Assembly: GCF_002209355.2 (NCBI RefSeq)
Contig: NZ_CP106855.1
Location: forward strand, 1,364,001-1,428,000
Direction of reading: 5' to 3'
Origin: Bdellovibrio sp. SKB1291214
Lineage (GTDB): Bacteria > Bdellovibrionota > Bdellovibrionia > Bdellovibrionales > Bdellovibrionaceae
DNA length: 64,000 nt
Part shown: one piece after another, positions 41,201 through 49,500 of the stretch
Layout: each line of letters starts with the position of its first letter
Numbering within the stretch: the stretch's first letter is position 1
The notes under the pieces: generated by a model
Told to the model about the DNA's origin: nothing
Database searches by the model: none
What the model saw: only the letters and a program-made list of their open reading frames with translations
Made by a program: the position numbers and the translations under genes

Positions 41201-41621
41201 CGAACAAGAAAGAGTCGCACATTCAGGACTTTCAGTCGCCAATCGCAAAGTTCGCATCCTTTTGGCCGACGACACCGAGGATAACCGCATCTTATTTACG
41301 CATTTCTTTAAAAATCAGCCCTTCGAAATAATTGAAGCGGAGAATGGACTTGAAGCCGTAGATAAGATAAAATCAAATGAGTTTGATATTGTCTTTATGG
41401 ACGTTCAAATGCCAGAAATGGATGGTTATGCAGCGACATCGATCATCAGGGAATGGGAACGCGCAACACAGCATTCACATATTCCGATTATCGCCTTAAC
41501 TGCCCACGCCCTTTCTGACGACAAACAAAAATCTTTAAATGCTGGCTGCGACGATCACGTCACGAAGCCATTCAAAAAAGATGTTCTGCTTGGCGTGATT
41601 AACCGTTACACGATGAACTAA
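38223..41621 (+). CDS. hybrid sensor histidine kinase
   Basis: The 1132-residue protein begins with a membrane helix (LLFTLLIVTGAMIAAGTMG), a large extracytoplasmic sensor region (about 35-390) and a second helix (LIIFVIIGTFFLVISLVIAFFF). A HAMP-like segment, PAS-like domains (about 480-730) and HisKA with H750 in HMSHEIRTPMN follow. An HATPase (GVGIAAHKQHLIFQKFSQ and GGTGLGLAISKSLVEL) and a receiver with D1060 (FMDVQMPEMDG) complete it. The sensor region is a candidate to meet the divergent PhnD-like lipoprotein. Output passes by Hpt (upstream gene) to the regulator that follows. Confidence 0.94.
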   Translation: MTIRVRILLFTLLIVTGAMIAAGTMGYKVGTSSLQSGHSERLVQIRLNRAQALKTDIENLGNNLLVAAEMARVRDSVISFHANLKKINDSASDSNQGKDLRIVNTFYQNKPGFEEEKNIAARLNRPALVLQSLILQEAERNESTPRNVTALKTADPYGYFKTHGDIHTFMSDYADRFQMADVLMIDKDGVVVYSVQKGLELGANLNTGIFSATRLTDVYRWSQSAPPQTFRFFDFAALSGVLPEYVSYIAAPIYDQKNYVGTLVFQIGLDRFDQILSDNFQWKRSGLRETGEVIAFGSDGFMRNNSRLNYENPIEFQKQFVTSSNKSQAAQTIQANGTTAMSVSLPQDKIRHYLRNEDIIETGNDYLNAVSLMSIGKVQLPGGVEWVLVAKSNFNETTGPINHYLIIFVIIGTFFLVISLVIAFFFSKQLTQPLKFLHTKINSQGSKIQEVNYSSQDEFSNIFKDYNKLVNSFSQEQQEKLVLEQVVRTLNKVMFMIEILPGFSGDTKAIIRKSNEIANELIGTPEASLIGSDLSLWLEFDLKDLIDQHRTEAYLKCLSGERIPLAVTKVPMNNVTGRERFVIVGDDLRWKLDAERELRMKEDLLKASQAISKTGSFRWDFRTGKMIWSDEQFKLLGLNPNEVQPSYDLFKAMVHHEDVHILENALRQAGSGVREFHFEIRVRRADTHEFIWTNLMGLTEYDDKKSPLCTWGINQDITVMKKAEHELISIKDEALKSSLAKSQFLAHMSHEIRTPMNAIMGMAELLKDTKLDPDQRYYLTIFQKASDVLMTLINDILDLSKIEAGEVSIENISFDLHKMMADVQEMMRPRAQLKGVDYSFEIGAGVNSHLMGDPTKLRQVLINLVSNSIKFTERGEIKVSVLKNPTKKDSLMVSVSDTGVGIAAHKQHLIFQKFSQADSSITRRYGGTGLGLAISKSLVELMGGQIWFKSRENAGTTFFFTVPYREQSPGLMMIPSSYPDSHLLSFADKMDPREQERVAHSGLSVANRKVRILLADDTEDNRILFTHFFKNQPFEIIEAENGLEAVDKIKSNEFDIVFMDVQMPEMDGYAATSIIREWERATQHSHIPIIALTAHALSDDKQKSLNAGCDDHVTKPFKKDVLLGVINRYTMN

Positions 41622-41632
41622 GGATTACTGGA

Positions 41633-42133
41633 ATGAACCCACAAGAAGAAAAAAGCAGATTGCTGATTGTTGAGGACGACGCGGATATTCGCGAGCTCCT
41701 TAAACATTTCTTGAAAGAGTTCGTCGACGAAATCGTTGAAGCCGAAAACGGTGCGGCGGCTTTGCAGTATGTAAAGACAAAGGAATTCGACACGATCCTT
41801 TCCGATATCGAAATGCCACAAATGAATGGCCTTAAGTTTTTGGCCTATGTTCGTTCGTTGGGTCACATGACGCCATTCGTGGTTCTGACAGCCCATGGAG
41901 ATCATGCTCGCGCCTTAGAAGCTCTTTCTTTGGGTGCATTTGACTTCATCACTAAAGATTCAAAACGCAAATTTGTGATCGAGAGCGTTTGCTCGGCAAT
42001 CAAAATCGGTCGTGAGATGAAAGCATCTAAAGGCGATGCTGTTCAGTCCACGCATCTTCGCAAGCTTTACAATGACATGTCTAAATCATCAGAGATGCGT
42101 CTTCGTAAAATCATCGAGCAAATGTCGAACTAA
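41633..42133 (+). CDS. response regulator (receiver with short helical tail)
   Basis: The 166-residue product is a receiver (VEDDADIRELLKHFL, phosphoacceptor Asp in TILSDIEMPQMNG, VVLTAHGDHARAL, FITKDSKRKF) with a short helical tail of about 40 residues. It has no DNA-binding domain, so it should act through protein contacts. It lies 11 bases after the hybrid kinase gene, and is the probable endpoint of the phosphorelay. Confidence 0.92.
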   Translation: MNPQEEKSRLLIVEDDADIRELLKHFLKEFVDEIVEAENGAAALQYVKTKEFDTILSDIEMPQMNGLKFLAYVRSLGHMTPFVVLTAHGDHARALEALSLGAFDFITKDSKRKFVIESVCSAIKIGREMKASKGDAVQSTHLRKLYNDMSKSSEMRLRKIIEQMSN

Positions 42134-42176
42134 GATGACTCCGGCGGAGCCGGAATTATAATATCCGGAAGGTCCC

Positions 42177-42587
42177 ATGGTAAAATCAACGACTCATTAT
42201 CAAGGTGAAAAACACTGCGAGATCACTCATGAACCCTCTAGTGCACGCATCGTGACTGATGCGCCTAAGGATAATCATGGTAAAGGAGAGGCCTTTTCAC
42301 CAACTGATCTGGTGGGTGCAGCTATGGGCAGTTGCATGTTAACGACGATGGCTATTCATTCTGAAAAAGACGGAATTAAGCTGGAAGGCTCTTGGGCTTC
42401 CGTTGAAAAAGAAATGGTCGCGAATCCACGTAGAATTGCAAAGCTGAATATCGTACTTCATTTGCCAATGAACATACCTCACGACTACAGAAAAAAGCTC
42501 GAGGGTTTCGCCTTAGGATGCCCCGTTAAAGAGAGCATGCATCCGGATATGCAAATTCCTGTGTTATTTCACTACGATATGGCTTAA
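42177..42587 (+). CDS. OsmC-family protein
   Basis: The 136-residue product has the OsmC pattern: AFSPTDLVGAAMGSCMLTTM with the reactive Cys about 59, and FALGCPVKESMHPDMQIPV with the second Cys about 115. Such enzymes reduce organic hydroperoxides via a Cys pair and protect against oxidative stress. Length and motifs are normal for the YhfA/OsmC group. It follows the response regulator after 43 bases, possibly by read-through. Confidence 0.92.
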   Translation: MVKSTTHYQGEKHCEITHEPSSARIVTDAPKDNHGKGEAFSPTDLVGAAMGSCMLTTMAIHSEKDGIKLEGSWASVEKEMVANPRRIAKLNIVLHLPMNIPHDYRKKLEGFALGCPVKESMHPDMQIPVLFHYDMA

Positions 42588-42680
42588 ATTAACTATAGTT
42601 AATCTCTATGGGTCCTGTAGATTTAATCGATTGGATCTATGACGGAGAAAGCCCGATACTGAGTATGTAAGGGGGCCACT

Positions 42681-42809
42681 ATGGACACACTCAATACCAG
42701 TAAGAGATCGTTGTTGCAGAAGAAAATGGAGCTTGGGCGCAAAGTTCTGTGGTTTTATGCTATTACTTTTGTCTCCGTCGAGATTATTCGCCATATTTCC
42801 AATCAATAA
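42681..42809 (+). CDS. 42-residue possible small membrane protein
   Basis: An ATG preceded by GGGGG at proper distance opens a 42-codon frame. The product has a basic N-terminus (SKRSLLQKKMELGRK) and a hydrophobic C-terminal segment (VLWFYAITFVSVEII), the form of a small inner-membrane protein. It lies alone between the OsmC and SodC genes. No homologue is recognised and the frame is short, so chance is possible. Confidence 0.4.
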   Translation: MDTLNTSKRSLLQKKMELGRKVLWFYAITFVSVEIIRHISNQ

Positions 42810-42873
42810 ATGACAGCCTAAAAAAAATCTGTGACCATCTTTTCACGTAATACGACGAAAGGAAGTCACGACA

Positions 42874-43419
42874 ATGAAAAGATATCTTGCACCAGTCCTT
42901 GCCGCTCTAGTTATCGGCGCTTGCGCTCACAAAGAAGAAGCTCCAGTAGCACCTGCAGCTCCACCTCCACCTCCGCCACCAACACAAGCTCACGCTGTAT
43001 TGAAAGCTGCGAAAGGTTCAAAAATCGCAGGTACTATTCACTTCACAGAAGCGAATGGCGAAATCACAGTCAAAGCTGATGTTACTGGTTTGAAAAAAGG
43101 TAGCTTCCATGGTTTCCACATCCACGAAGTTGGTACTTGTGAAGGCGATTTCAGCTCTGCTGGTGGTCACTTTAATCCGACTGGAAAAAAACATGGATCT
43201 CCTACTGCTGAAGAAAAACATGTAGGTGACTTGGGCAACGTTAAAGCTGACAAAAAAGGTGTTCTTAACACAACTATCACGTTGAAAGCTCCGTTGAATG
43301 GCCCAGAAGGCATCATCGGTAAATCTATCATTATCCACAAAGGTAAAGACGATTTGAAATCTCAACCAGCTGGTAACTCTGGTCCTCGCGAAGCGTGCGG
43401 CATTATCGAAGCAATGTAA
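42874..43419 (+). CDS. sodC: copper/zinc superoxide dismutase lipoprotein
   Basis: The 181-residue precursor has lipobox VIGAC, a short alanine/proline linker (PPPPPP near 33) and a full Cu,Zn-SOD domain. Copper ligands lie in FHGFHIHEVGTC, the zinc loop in GGHFNPTGKKHG to HVGDLGN, another copper His in IIIHKGKDD, and the catalytic Arg and disulfide Cys in PREACGII. It should detoxify superoxide at the envelope, useful when attacking prey or meeting oxidative bursts. A strong terminator follows. Confidence 0.96.
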   Translation: MKRYLAPVLAALVIGACAHKEEAPVAPAAPPPPPPPTQAHAVLKAAKGSKIAGTIHFTEANGEITVKADVTGLKKGSFHGFHIHEVGTCEGDFSSAGGHFNPTGKKHGSPTAEEKHVGDLGNVKADKKGVLNTTITLKAPLNGPEGIIGKSIIIHKGKDDLKSQPAGNSGPREACGIIEAM

Positions 43420-43442
43420 TTTCGAATTTAAATTTGAAATGA

Positions 43443-43474
43443 AAAATGCCGGGTATTTCCCGGCATTTTTTTTA
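43443..43474. terminator. bidirectional terminator after sodC
   Basis: AAATGCCGGG pairs with CCCGGCATTT around TATTT, followed by a run of T. An A-run on the other side lets it also serve the convergent FAH-family gene. Confidence 0.92.
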
Positions 43475-43515
43475 TTCTCACCCGATCTCCCCCACAGAGG
43501 AGCGGCAAGACAAGC

Positions 43516-44499
43516 CTATTGAACTGAACGAACCTTTTGAGAGATCTGTCCAAAGATACTTTCGCCTTTGGAATTGTTCATCTGCATTTGGATCGTATCG
43601 CCGGACTTCATGAACGAAGTTTTGATGGCTCCCGTTTCAATCTGTTCAATCATGCGTTTTTCCGCCAAACAGCTTGAACCTTTGCCATGATCCTCATTGG
43701 AAACCGTTCCACTTCCAATCAAAGCACCTGCTGGCAAATTACGAGTTCTTGCCGCATGAGCAATCAGCTGACCAAAGTGAAAGTGCATGGCCCCTGCATT
43801 TGCTTTACCAAAGAACTCACCGTTATATGTCACATCCAGTGGCAAATGAATACGGCCATCTTTATAACCATCACCTAGCTCGTCTGCTGTTACAGCAAAC
43901 GGAGACAGTGCTGAGGCTGGTTTACTTTGGAAGAAACCAAAACCGCCAGCCAATTCCTCTGGGATCAAGCCACGCAATGAAACGTCGTTAATCAAAACGA
44001 AAAGCTTAATGTGTTTTAATGCCTCGTCTGGAGTAACACCCATTGGAACGAAATCTGTGATCACGCCGACTTCACCCTCAAAATCAGTGCCATGTGCGAA
44101 ATCACGTTGTGGAATATCTTCAGTCGGAGCCAGGAACTGCCCACACTCCCCTTGATACATCAATGGAACTGTCGTCAAAGTTTCTGGTAATGGAGCATTA
44201 CGAGCCTTACGCACAAGCTTGATGTGATAGATAAAGGCAGATCCATCGGCAAATAACCAGGTTCTTGGAAGTGCCGAGTGAAAATCTTTTTCGTTCACTG
44301 GAAATGCGCCGGAGGCTTTTCCATCATTTAGATCATTGTACAACTTGTTCAAATCAGCTTCTTTCGCTGTCCACTTTTCCATGGCTTCGCGGAGATTTGG
44401 AGCGATGCTTGTTGCCTTAACGGCCATTTTTAAATCACGGCTGATAACACAAAGATCGCCGTCCAAAGAGTGAGCTGATTTTAAAGAACCTAATTTCAC
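43516..44499 (-). CDS. fumarylacetoacetate hydrolase family protein
   Basis: The 327-residue product has a FAA_hydrolase_N-type start (MKLGSLKSAHSLDGDLCVIS) and the catalytic fold with metal-binding EGE in DFEGEVGVITDFVP, NDVSLRGL and GSGTVSNED. It probably cleaves fumarylacetoacetate to fumarate and acetoacetate, the last step of tyrosine breakdown. That assignment rests on hmgA and maiA being within 11 kb, since the family also has other substrates. Confidence 0.88.
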   Translation of the reverse strand: MKLGSLKSAHSLDGDLCVISRDLKMAVKATSIAPNLREAMEKWTAKEADLNKLYNDLNDGKASGAFPVNEKDFHSALPRTWLFADGSAFIYHIKLVRKARNAPLPETLTTVPLMYQGECGQFLAPTEDIPQRDFAHGTDFEGEVGVITDFVPMGVTPDEALKHIKLFVLINDVSLRGLIPEELAGGFGFFQSKPASALSPFAVTADELGDGYKDGRIHLPLDVTYNGEFFGKANAGAMHFHFGQLIAHAARTRNLPAGALIGSGTVSNEDHGKGSSCLAEKRMIEQIETGAIKTSFMKSGDTIQMQMNNSKGESIFGQISQKVRSVQ

Positions 44500-44508
44500 A
44501 AAATATCC

Positions 44509-45078
44509 TTAGTCAAAAGTCAGAATCAAATTTGCGCCAATGGCGCGGTAGTTTTTCAGATCAGAATTGTTAACTGTAACAACTTTTCCAGATGCACTTT
44601 CAAAGTAAAAATTCACTCCAAAATTAGGCGCGAATTTGAATGCCGCACCGACTGTCAGTGGAATCAACGGAGAAGTTACATCACTCATCGTGCAACCAGC
44701 GAGGCTGCATTTTTTATCCATGTTTATGCCCAGGTTCACACCTAGGTAAACGCCGGCATAGTCTTCGAACTTGTACATGATGTTCAGTGGAATATCGACG
44801 TAGTTCATGTCGATATTATTTTCAAGACCTGCGGATTTCACAATCAACGGACGTTGAGTATACAAAAGGCCAGTGCGCAAATTCCAAGCGCCACTGATAG
44901 GCATGATACCAAAAACACCAAACTGCATAGCAGTTTTAGAATCCGTCGATGCAACTGCAGTATCCGTATCACCTGATTGACTGCGTACACCCAGTTCAAC
45001 GCCATAATTTAGATCCGCAAAAGCTGCAGAAGAGAAAAGACCAGAAGCAACAAGTAATGACAGTGCCAGTTTTTTCAT
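44509..45078 (-). CDS. outer-membrane beta-barrel protein (OMP_b-brl type)
   Basis: The 189-residue precursor (ATG 45078 with AAGGAG upstream) has a signal peptide (LALSLLVASGLFSSAAFA) and about eight amphipathic strands, including GVELGVRSQSGD, WNLRTGLLYTQRP and YVDIPLNIMYKF. It ends with LILTFD. Two cysteines (KKCSLAGC) form a likely loop disulfide. This is the small barrel class seen in many Gram-negative surface proteins. It follows a truncated membrane-protein gene on the same strand (38-base gap). Confidence 0.85.
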   Translation of the reverse strand: MKKLALSLLVASGLFSSAAFADLNYGVELGVRSQSGDTDTAVASTDSKTAMQFGVFGIMPISGAWNLRTGLLYTQRPLIVKSAGLENNIDMNYVDIPLNIMYKFEDYAGVYLGVNLGINMDKKCSLAGCTMSDVTSPLIPLTVGAAFKFAPNFGVNFYFESASGKVVTVNNSDLKNYRAIGANLILTFD

Positions 45079-45116
45079 AGGGACTCCTTGTGGGACATAG
45101 TCTCCCACAAGTTTTT

Positions 45117-45842
45117 CTATTTATCAAAACACCAAACGGCATTCAGAGCCATTTCATTCAGTGCACTATTATCAGAAACTTGGCTGTGTTCTAATGCTAA
45201 ATGGTGAGCCTCGACAGTGCCACGGGCTGCCAAAACAATAAGAACCAATGGAAGTACGATGCGCAATGCCAATTCAAGTTTGGAACCCTTTTGGGGTGAG
45301 TATTCATCCTTCCACTGACCGAACTGCAAACCGCGAATCAACATATAACCAAGAACCAACAAAATCACGGTACTGATTGTAAAGAACAGAGCCTGATTCG
45401 TCTGCAACGCTTGCATCTGCTCCCACGTGAGCTCCGGTGTCCAGCTTGAGTATTCAGCGAAACGCATGCGACGGCCGTGATGAGAGTAATGAAAGAAATC
45501 GATGTAAGATAGTAAGCAAATGATTAACCAAATTGAAGCAAAGTAGATCTTATAAAAGATAAAGATCCATTTCGGCCATTTTTCACAGATGGCCTGAATC
45601 AATAAAATAAAGTAGATCGGAATCAACAAGAATCCAAAAATCAAGATATCGAAACGAATCCCCGCACCGAAAGAATGTAGAATTTCTAGAAAAGAATTGT
45701 GCTCAACTTTGGCGAATGCCGAGAGCATAAAAAGATTGAGCCTTAAAAGACTCATGAATAGAACCATGGCAAGCGACAACTTCGCAAGCTTCACCAGAAC
45801 CTTTGATGAAAAGCGCAGCGAGAAGATAAATCTACTTGGCAT
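45117..45842 (-). CDS. membrane domain of an LTA-synthase-like protein, sulfatase domain missing
   Basis: The 241-residue product has about five membrane helices, with FGAGIRFDILIFGFLLIPIY and a final segment reading TVEAHHLALEHSQVSDN, then ALNEMALNAVWCFDK before the stop. The N-terminal domain of LTA-synthase-family phosphoglycerol transferases has this layout (GxRFD near the second helix, then a turn with LN.LALN before the periplasmic sulfatase fold). Here the catalytic domain of about 350 residues is absent and an outer-membrane barrel gene starts 38 bases later. Either the gene was truncated or it encodes a membrane-only relative. Confidence 0.6.
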   Translation of the reverse strand: MPSRFIFSLRFSSKVLVKLAKLSLAMVLFMSLLRLNLFMLSAFAKVEHNSFLEILHSFGAGIRFDILIFGFLLIPIYFILLIQAICEKWPKWIFIFYKIYFASIWLIICLLSYIDFFHYSHHGRRMRFAEYSSWTPELTWEQMQALQTNQALFFTISTVILLVLGYMLIRGLQFGQWKDEYSPQKGSKLELALRIVLPLVLIVLAARGTVEAHHLALEHSQVSDNSALNEMALNAVWCFDK

Positions 45843-45901
45843 TAAAACGCCCTTTGATGAAAATCTGAGTTGTTAAATTTTGTGTCAACAGGAGTCAGTA
45901 T

Positions 45902-46561
45902 ATGTCCTCATTCGTACTTTACAACTATTTTCGAAGCTCTACATCCTTCCGTGCACGTGTGGCTCTTCACTTGAAAAACATCCCGTTCGACTACAAACCG
46001 ATAAATCTTCTGAAAGACGAGCAGCACTCCGCAGAGTATCGCAAACTGAATCCGCTGGGTGGTATTCCGACATTGATTCATGATGGAAAAATCATTCCTG
46101 ATTCAATGGCAATCCTTGAATACATCGAAGAGATCCAACCTTCTCCCTCTTTTTTCCCAAAGGACCACTACCTAAGAGCTCGAGTTCGCCAGGTCTGTGA
46201 GATCGTTAACGCCTCTATGCATCCGTATGGAAACTTGAAGGTGTTGAAACACTTGGGCGAAGCCCATAGCTATTCTCAAGAGCAAAAAGAGCAATGGGTG
46301 CAAAAATGGGTCACCCAAGGTTTGGAAGCTTTGGAAAAAACTTTGCCGGAGTTCGCCGGCAAGTATTGCTTTGGCGATCAGGTAACAATGGCCGATATCG
46401 TACTTTATCCACAGATCATCACTTGCCAACGCTTTAATGTTGATCTTTCAAAGTATCCGACTGTTATGAAGATTTTCGGGAATCTGGATCAGCATCCGAT
46501 GTTCATGAAAGCTCATTTCAGCCGTCAAATCGATACACCCCAAGATTTAAGAAAGCCTTAG
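45902..46561 (+). CDS. maiA: maleylacetoacetate isomerase (zeta-class glutathione transferase)
   Basis: The 219-residue product has the zeta-GST active site YFRSSTSFRARVALHLK near the N-terminus, NPLGGIPTLIHDG and IPDSMAILEYIEE, then an all-helical C-terminal domain with VTMADIVLYPQ. With glutathione it turns maleylacetoacetate into fumarylacetoacetate, between HmgA and the FAH-family enzyme. Its stop overlaps that of the convergent RCC1 gene. Confidence 0.93.
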   Translation: MSSFVLYNYFRSSTSFRARVALHLKNIPFDYKPINLLKDEQHSAEYRKLNPLGGIPTLIHDGKIIPDSMAILEYIEEIQPSPSFFPKDHYLRARVRQVCEIVNASMHPYGNLKVLKHLGEAHSYSQEQKEQWVQKWVTQGLEALEKTLPEFAGKYCFGDQVTMADIVLYPQIITCQRFNVDLSKYPTVMKIFGNLDQHPMFMKAHFSRQIDTPQDLRKP

Positions 46562-49500
46562 TTCGGCGCAACAGGTGCAGGAAAGTAGCTTGAGTTACCC
46601 ATACCAAGCTGCCCCTTGCTATCAAGACCCCAGCATTTAAGAACTCCAGCAGAAGTGATACCGCAAGCGAATGACGTCGAAATCGCTGCATTCATATATG
46701 CAGTTCCACTATCAACAATTGTCGGCGTATTTCGAACCCCTGTCGATCCATCACCGATTGCACCTTCGTTCGGTGTCCCCCAACATTTCAGGGCTCCAGC
46801 CGTCGTAATTGCACAAGTCATTGACGAACCACCGAATACGGAGCCGTATGAAACTCCTGTATCAATGACGGTCGGAACTAACAGTTCTGTCGTGCCACCA
46901 TTACCTAACTGAGAATATGAATTATTTCCCCAGCATTTAAGCACGTTGCCCGTCGTGATTGCGCAGGAATGGGCAATTCCATTTCCAATAAACGAGTAGC
47001 TTACTCCTGAATCAATGACTACCGGCAGATTTCTATCGACTGCAGTCCCATCGCCAAGCCGGCCCGTAAGGTTGCTGCCCCAACATTTTAAAATGCCACT
47101 CGTTGTAATACCGCATGTATGAACGGAGCCTGCAGAAATCTTTGAATAGCTGACGCCACTATCAATAACCACCGGTAAATTTTGATCCGTGTTCGTTCCA
47201 TTACCCACTTGTCCTGACGAATTCGCACCCCAGCATTTCAAAACTCCCGCCGAAGTAATTCCGCAAACGTGGTACAGACCCATCGTGAGTTGATCATAAG
47301 AAACGCCGGGATCAACAACACTAACTGGATAGCGAGTACTGCTGACACTGGAACCTAGGCCCATAGAACCCAACATATTTGTTCCCCGGCACTTCAACAC
47401 ACCTTTATTCGTGATACCGCAAGTCTGCGACACAGATGTCGCAATCTGATTATATGTGACACCCTCTTCCACGACTACCGGAGATGTTCTGGGACTAGTA
47501 CTGCCATCGGCAATTTGATTATACGAATTATCACCCCAGCATTTCAGTGCACCTATCGAACTGATGGCACAGGTATGATTGTAAGCTTTAACTAAGGAGT
47601 ATGTTGAAACCATATCAACCACTGCAGGTGTTAACTTTCTGAGCTCGTTTCCATCCCCTAGTTGACCGAAGGAATTGAATCCCCAACATTTTAAAACACC
47701 AGAATTCGTGATCCCGCAGGAGTGATACTCTCTACCAGATACGAAAGAATAAGCAGTCCCGCTTTCGACAGAACTCGGCGTGGTTTTATTCACTGTATGA
47801 CCAAGTCCCAGTTGCCCATAGGAATTAAACCCCCAGCACTTGATTTCTCCAGGAGTTGTAACCCCACAAACATGTGCCCAACCTGAACTTACACTTGTGT
47901 ACGAGTTTGCCGAGTCAACAACTGTCGGCGATGCTTTGTTCGTCGTAGTTCCATCGCCAAGCTGACCGTAACCATTAGCTCCCCAGCACTTCAGAATGCC
48001 AGAAGAGTTTATTGAACATGTGTTTTGTGTCGAAGCCACGACTCGCGTAACAGTTCCACTATCGATGATAGTAGGAATCAGTCTGTCAGTAGTTGTTCCA
48101 TCTCCAAGCTGTCCATAAATGTTATTACCCCAACACTTTAGAACTCCAAGTGTGGTAATTCCGCAGGAGTGAGAATTTCCCGAGCCCACATGACCGTAAA
48201 ACACGCCCGACTCGATAATCGTTGGCGACGTCGCATCGACCTTTGTTCCATTGCCAAGCTGACCGCTCGAATTCAATCCCCAACACTTCAATACGCCGAC
48301 TGTTGTGACAGCACATGTATGAGAAGAACCTACAGAAACTTCCGAATAAAGAGTTCCTGAGTCAATAACAACCGGTGAGACACGCTTATTTAAACTTGTG
48401 CCGTCCCCCAGCTGTCCGTAATAGTTATATCCCCAGCACTTCAAAATACCTGAAGTCGTAATACCGCAAGAGTGATTTCCGCCAGTTGAAATATCAGAAT
48501 ACGTCACACCACTATCGACGATCGTGGGCAGCAGCCTTCTAGTTGTTGTACCATCACCAATTTGGCCGTTCTCATTTCCACCCCAACACTTCAGAATACC
48601 GCCGGAAAGAATCCCGCAACTGTGGTTTAGAGCTGTTGCAACTTTCACAAAGGACGTCGCTTGATCATCGTCCTGAACTAGTCTGCGCCAGGATTGAGTC
48701 CCATAATTTACAGCTTTGCCAGAAGCTGAAACTCCCCCAATCAACCCGACTTGAATCACTTTAGAGCCATCGACGATATTGTTACCGTTATACTGATAAG
48801 AGATCGTAGCCGTTTGCTGATTTGCTGGAATAACAAGAGTGCCATTCGTTAAATTGAAATCCGTTGTTAAAGCTGTTGTTTGAGGCGATAACACTGCATA
48901 TTTCAAAGTCACATCTATCGTCGGAACTTGATCAAGGGTCACTGTAAAGCTTTGCGTGTTAGCAGCATTGCCCTCGTTCACCACGTCATTTGATTTCGTA
49001 AATGAGGCTGTAAAGACCGTGTTGTTCAAGGTAACCGCATTCGTAGGACCTGCAGCAGGTGCCATATTGCCGGCGGCATCCGATGCGGTCCCGCTGACCA
49101 CACTCATCGTTAGATTTCCATTCCCCGAACAACCACTCACGCTGACAACATACGACAAAGCATTCTGCGGAATAATTTCGGTCACACAGTTTGTCGTTGC
49201 CCCGGTCAAGACGATGTTTGCAGAATTTAACGTCACTACAGCAGCATCACTGTATGTCAGTGGCCAAGTAAACTTTGTCGAAGCGGATCCTAAACTAGTA
49301 TTCGCAGCGCCCAGATTTATGACCGGAGCTATTCGATCGACATTAAAACTCAAAGTATTCGACACCACATTTACTGTGCCTGCAGCGTTGGTAACTTTCC
49401 CCGCGTTCAAAACTAACGAAGCCACTCCATCTGAACTGGGAGTTAAAGTTACGGAATAAACTGAACCAGCCCCAGACAAACCGCTGATCACAGCATTGGT

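Noticed and set aside
42831-43079. Serine/arginine-rich open frame overlapping the start of sodC
   Set aside because: A frame shadow of sodC and its proline-rich linker codons; SodC motifs are decisive for the other frame.
46558-48640. Regular repeats of about 145 bases, at first suggestive of a tandem DNA array or CRISPR
   Set aside because: The period is that of RCC1 protein units; repeats diverge in sequence and are fully coding.
48956-49459. 167-codon frame on the + strand opposite the RCC1 lipoprotein gene
   Set aside because: Antisense of the Ig-like domains; no start signal and low-complexity shadow composition.
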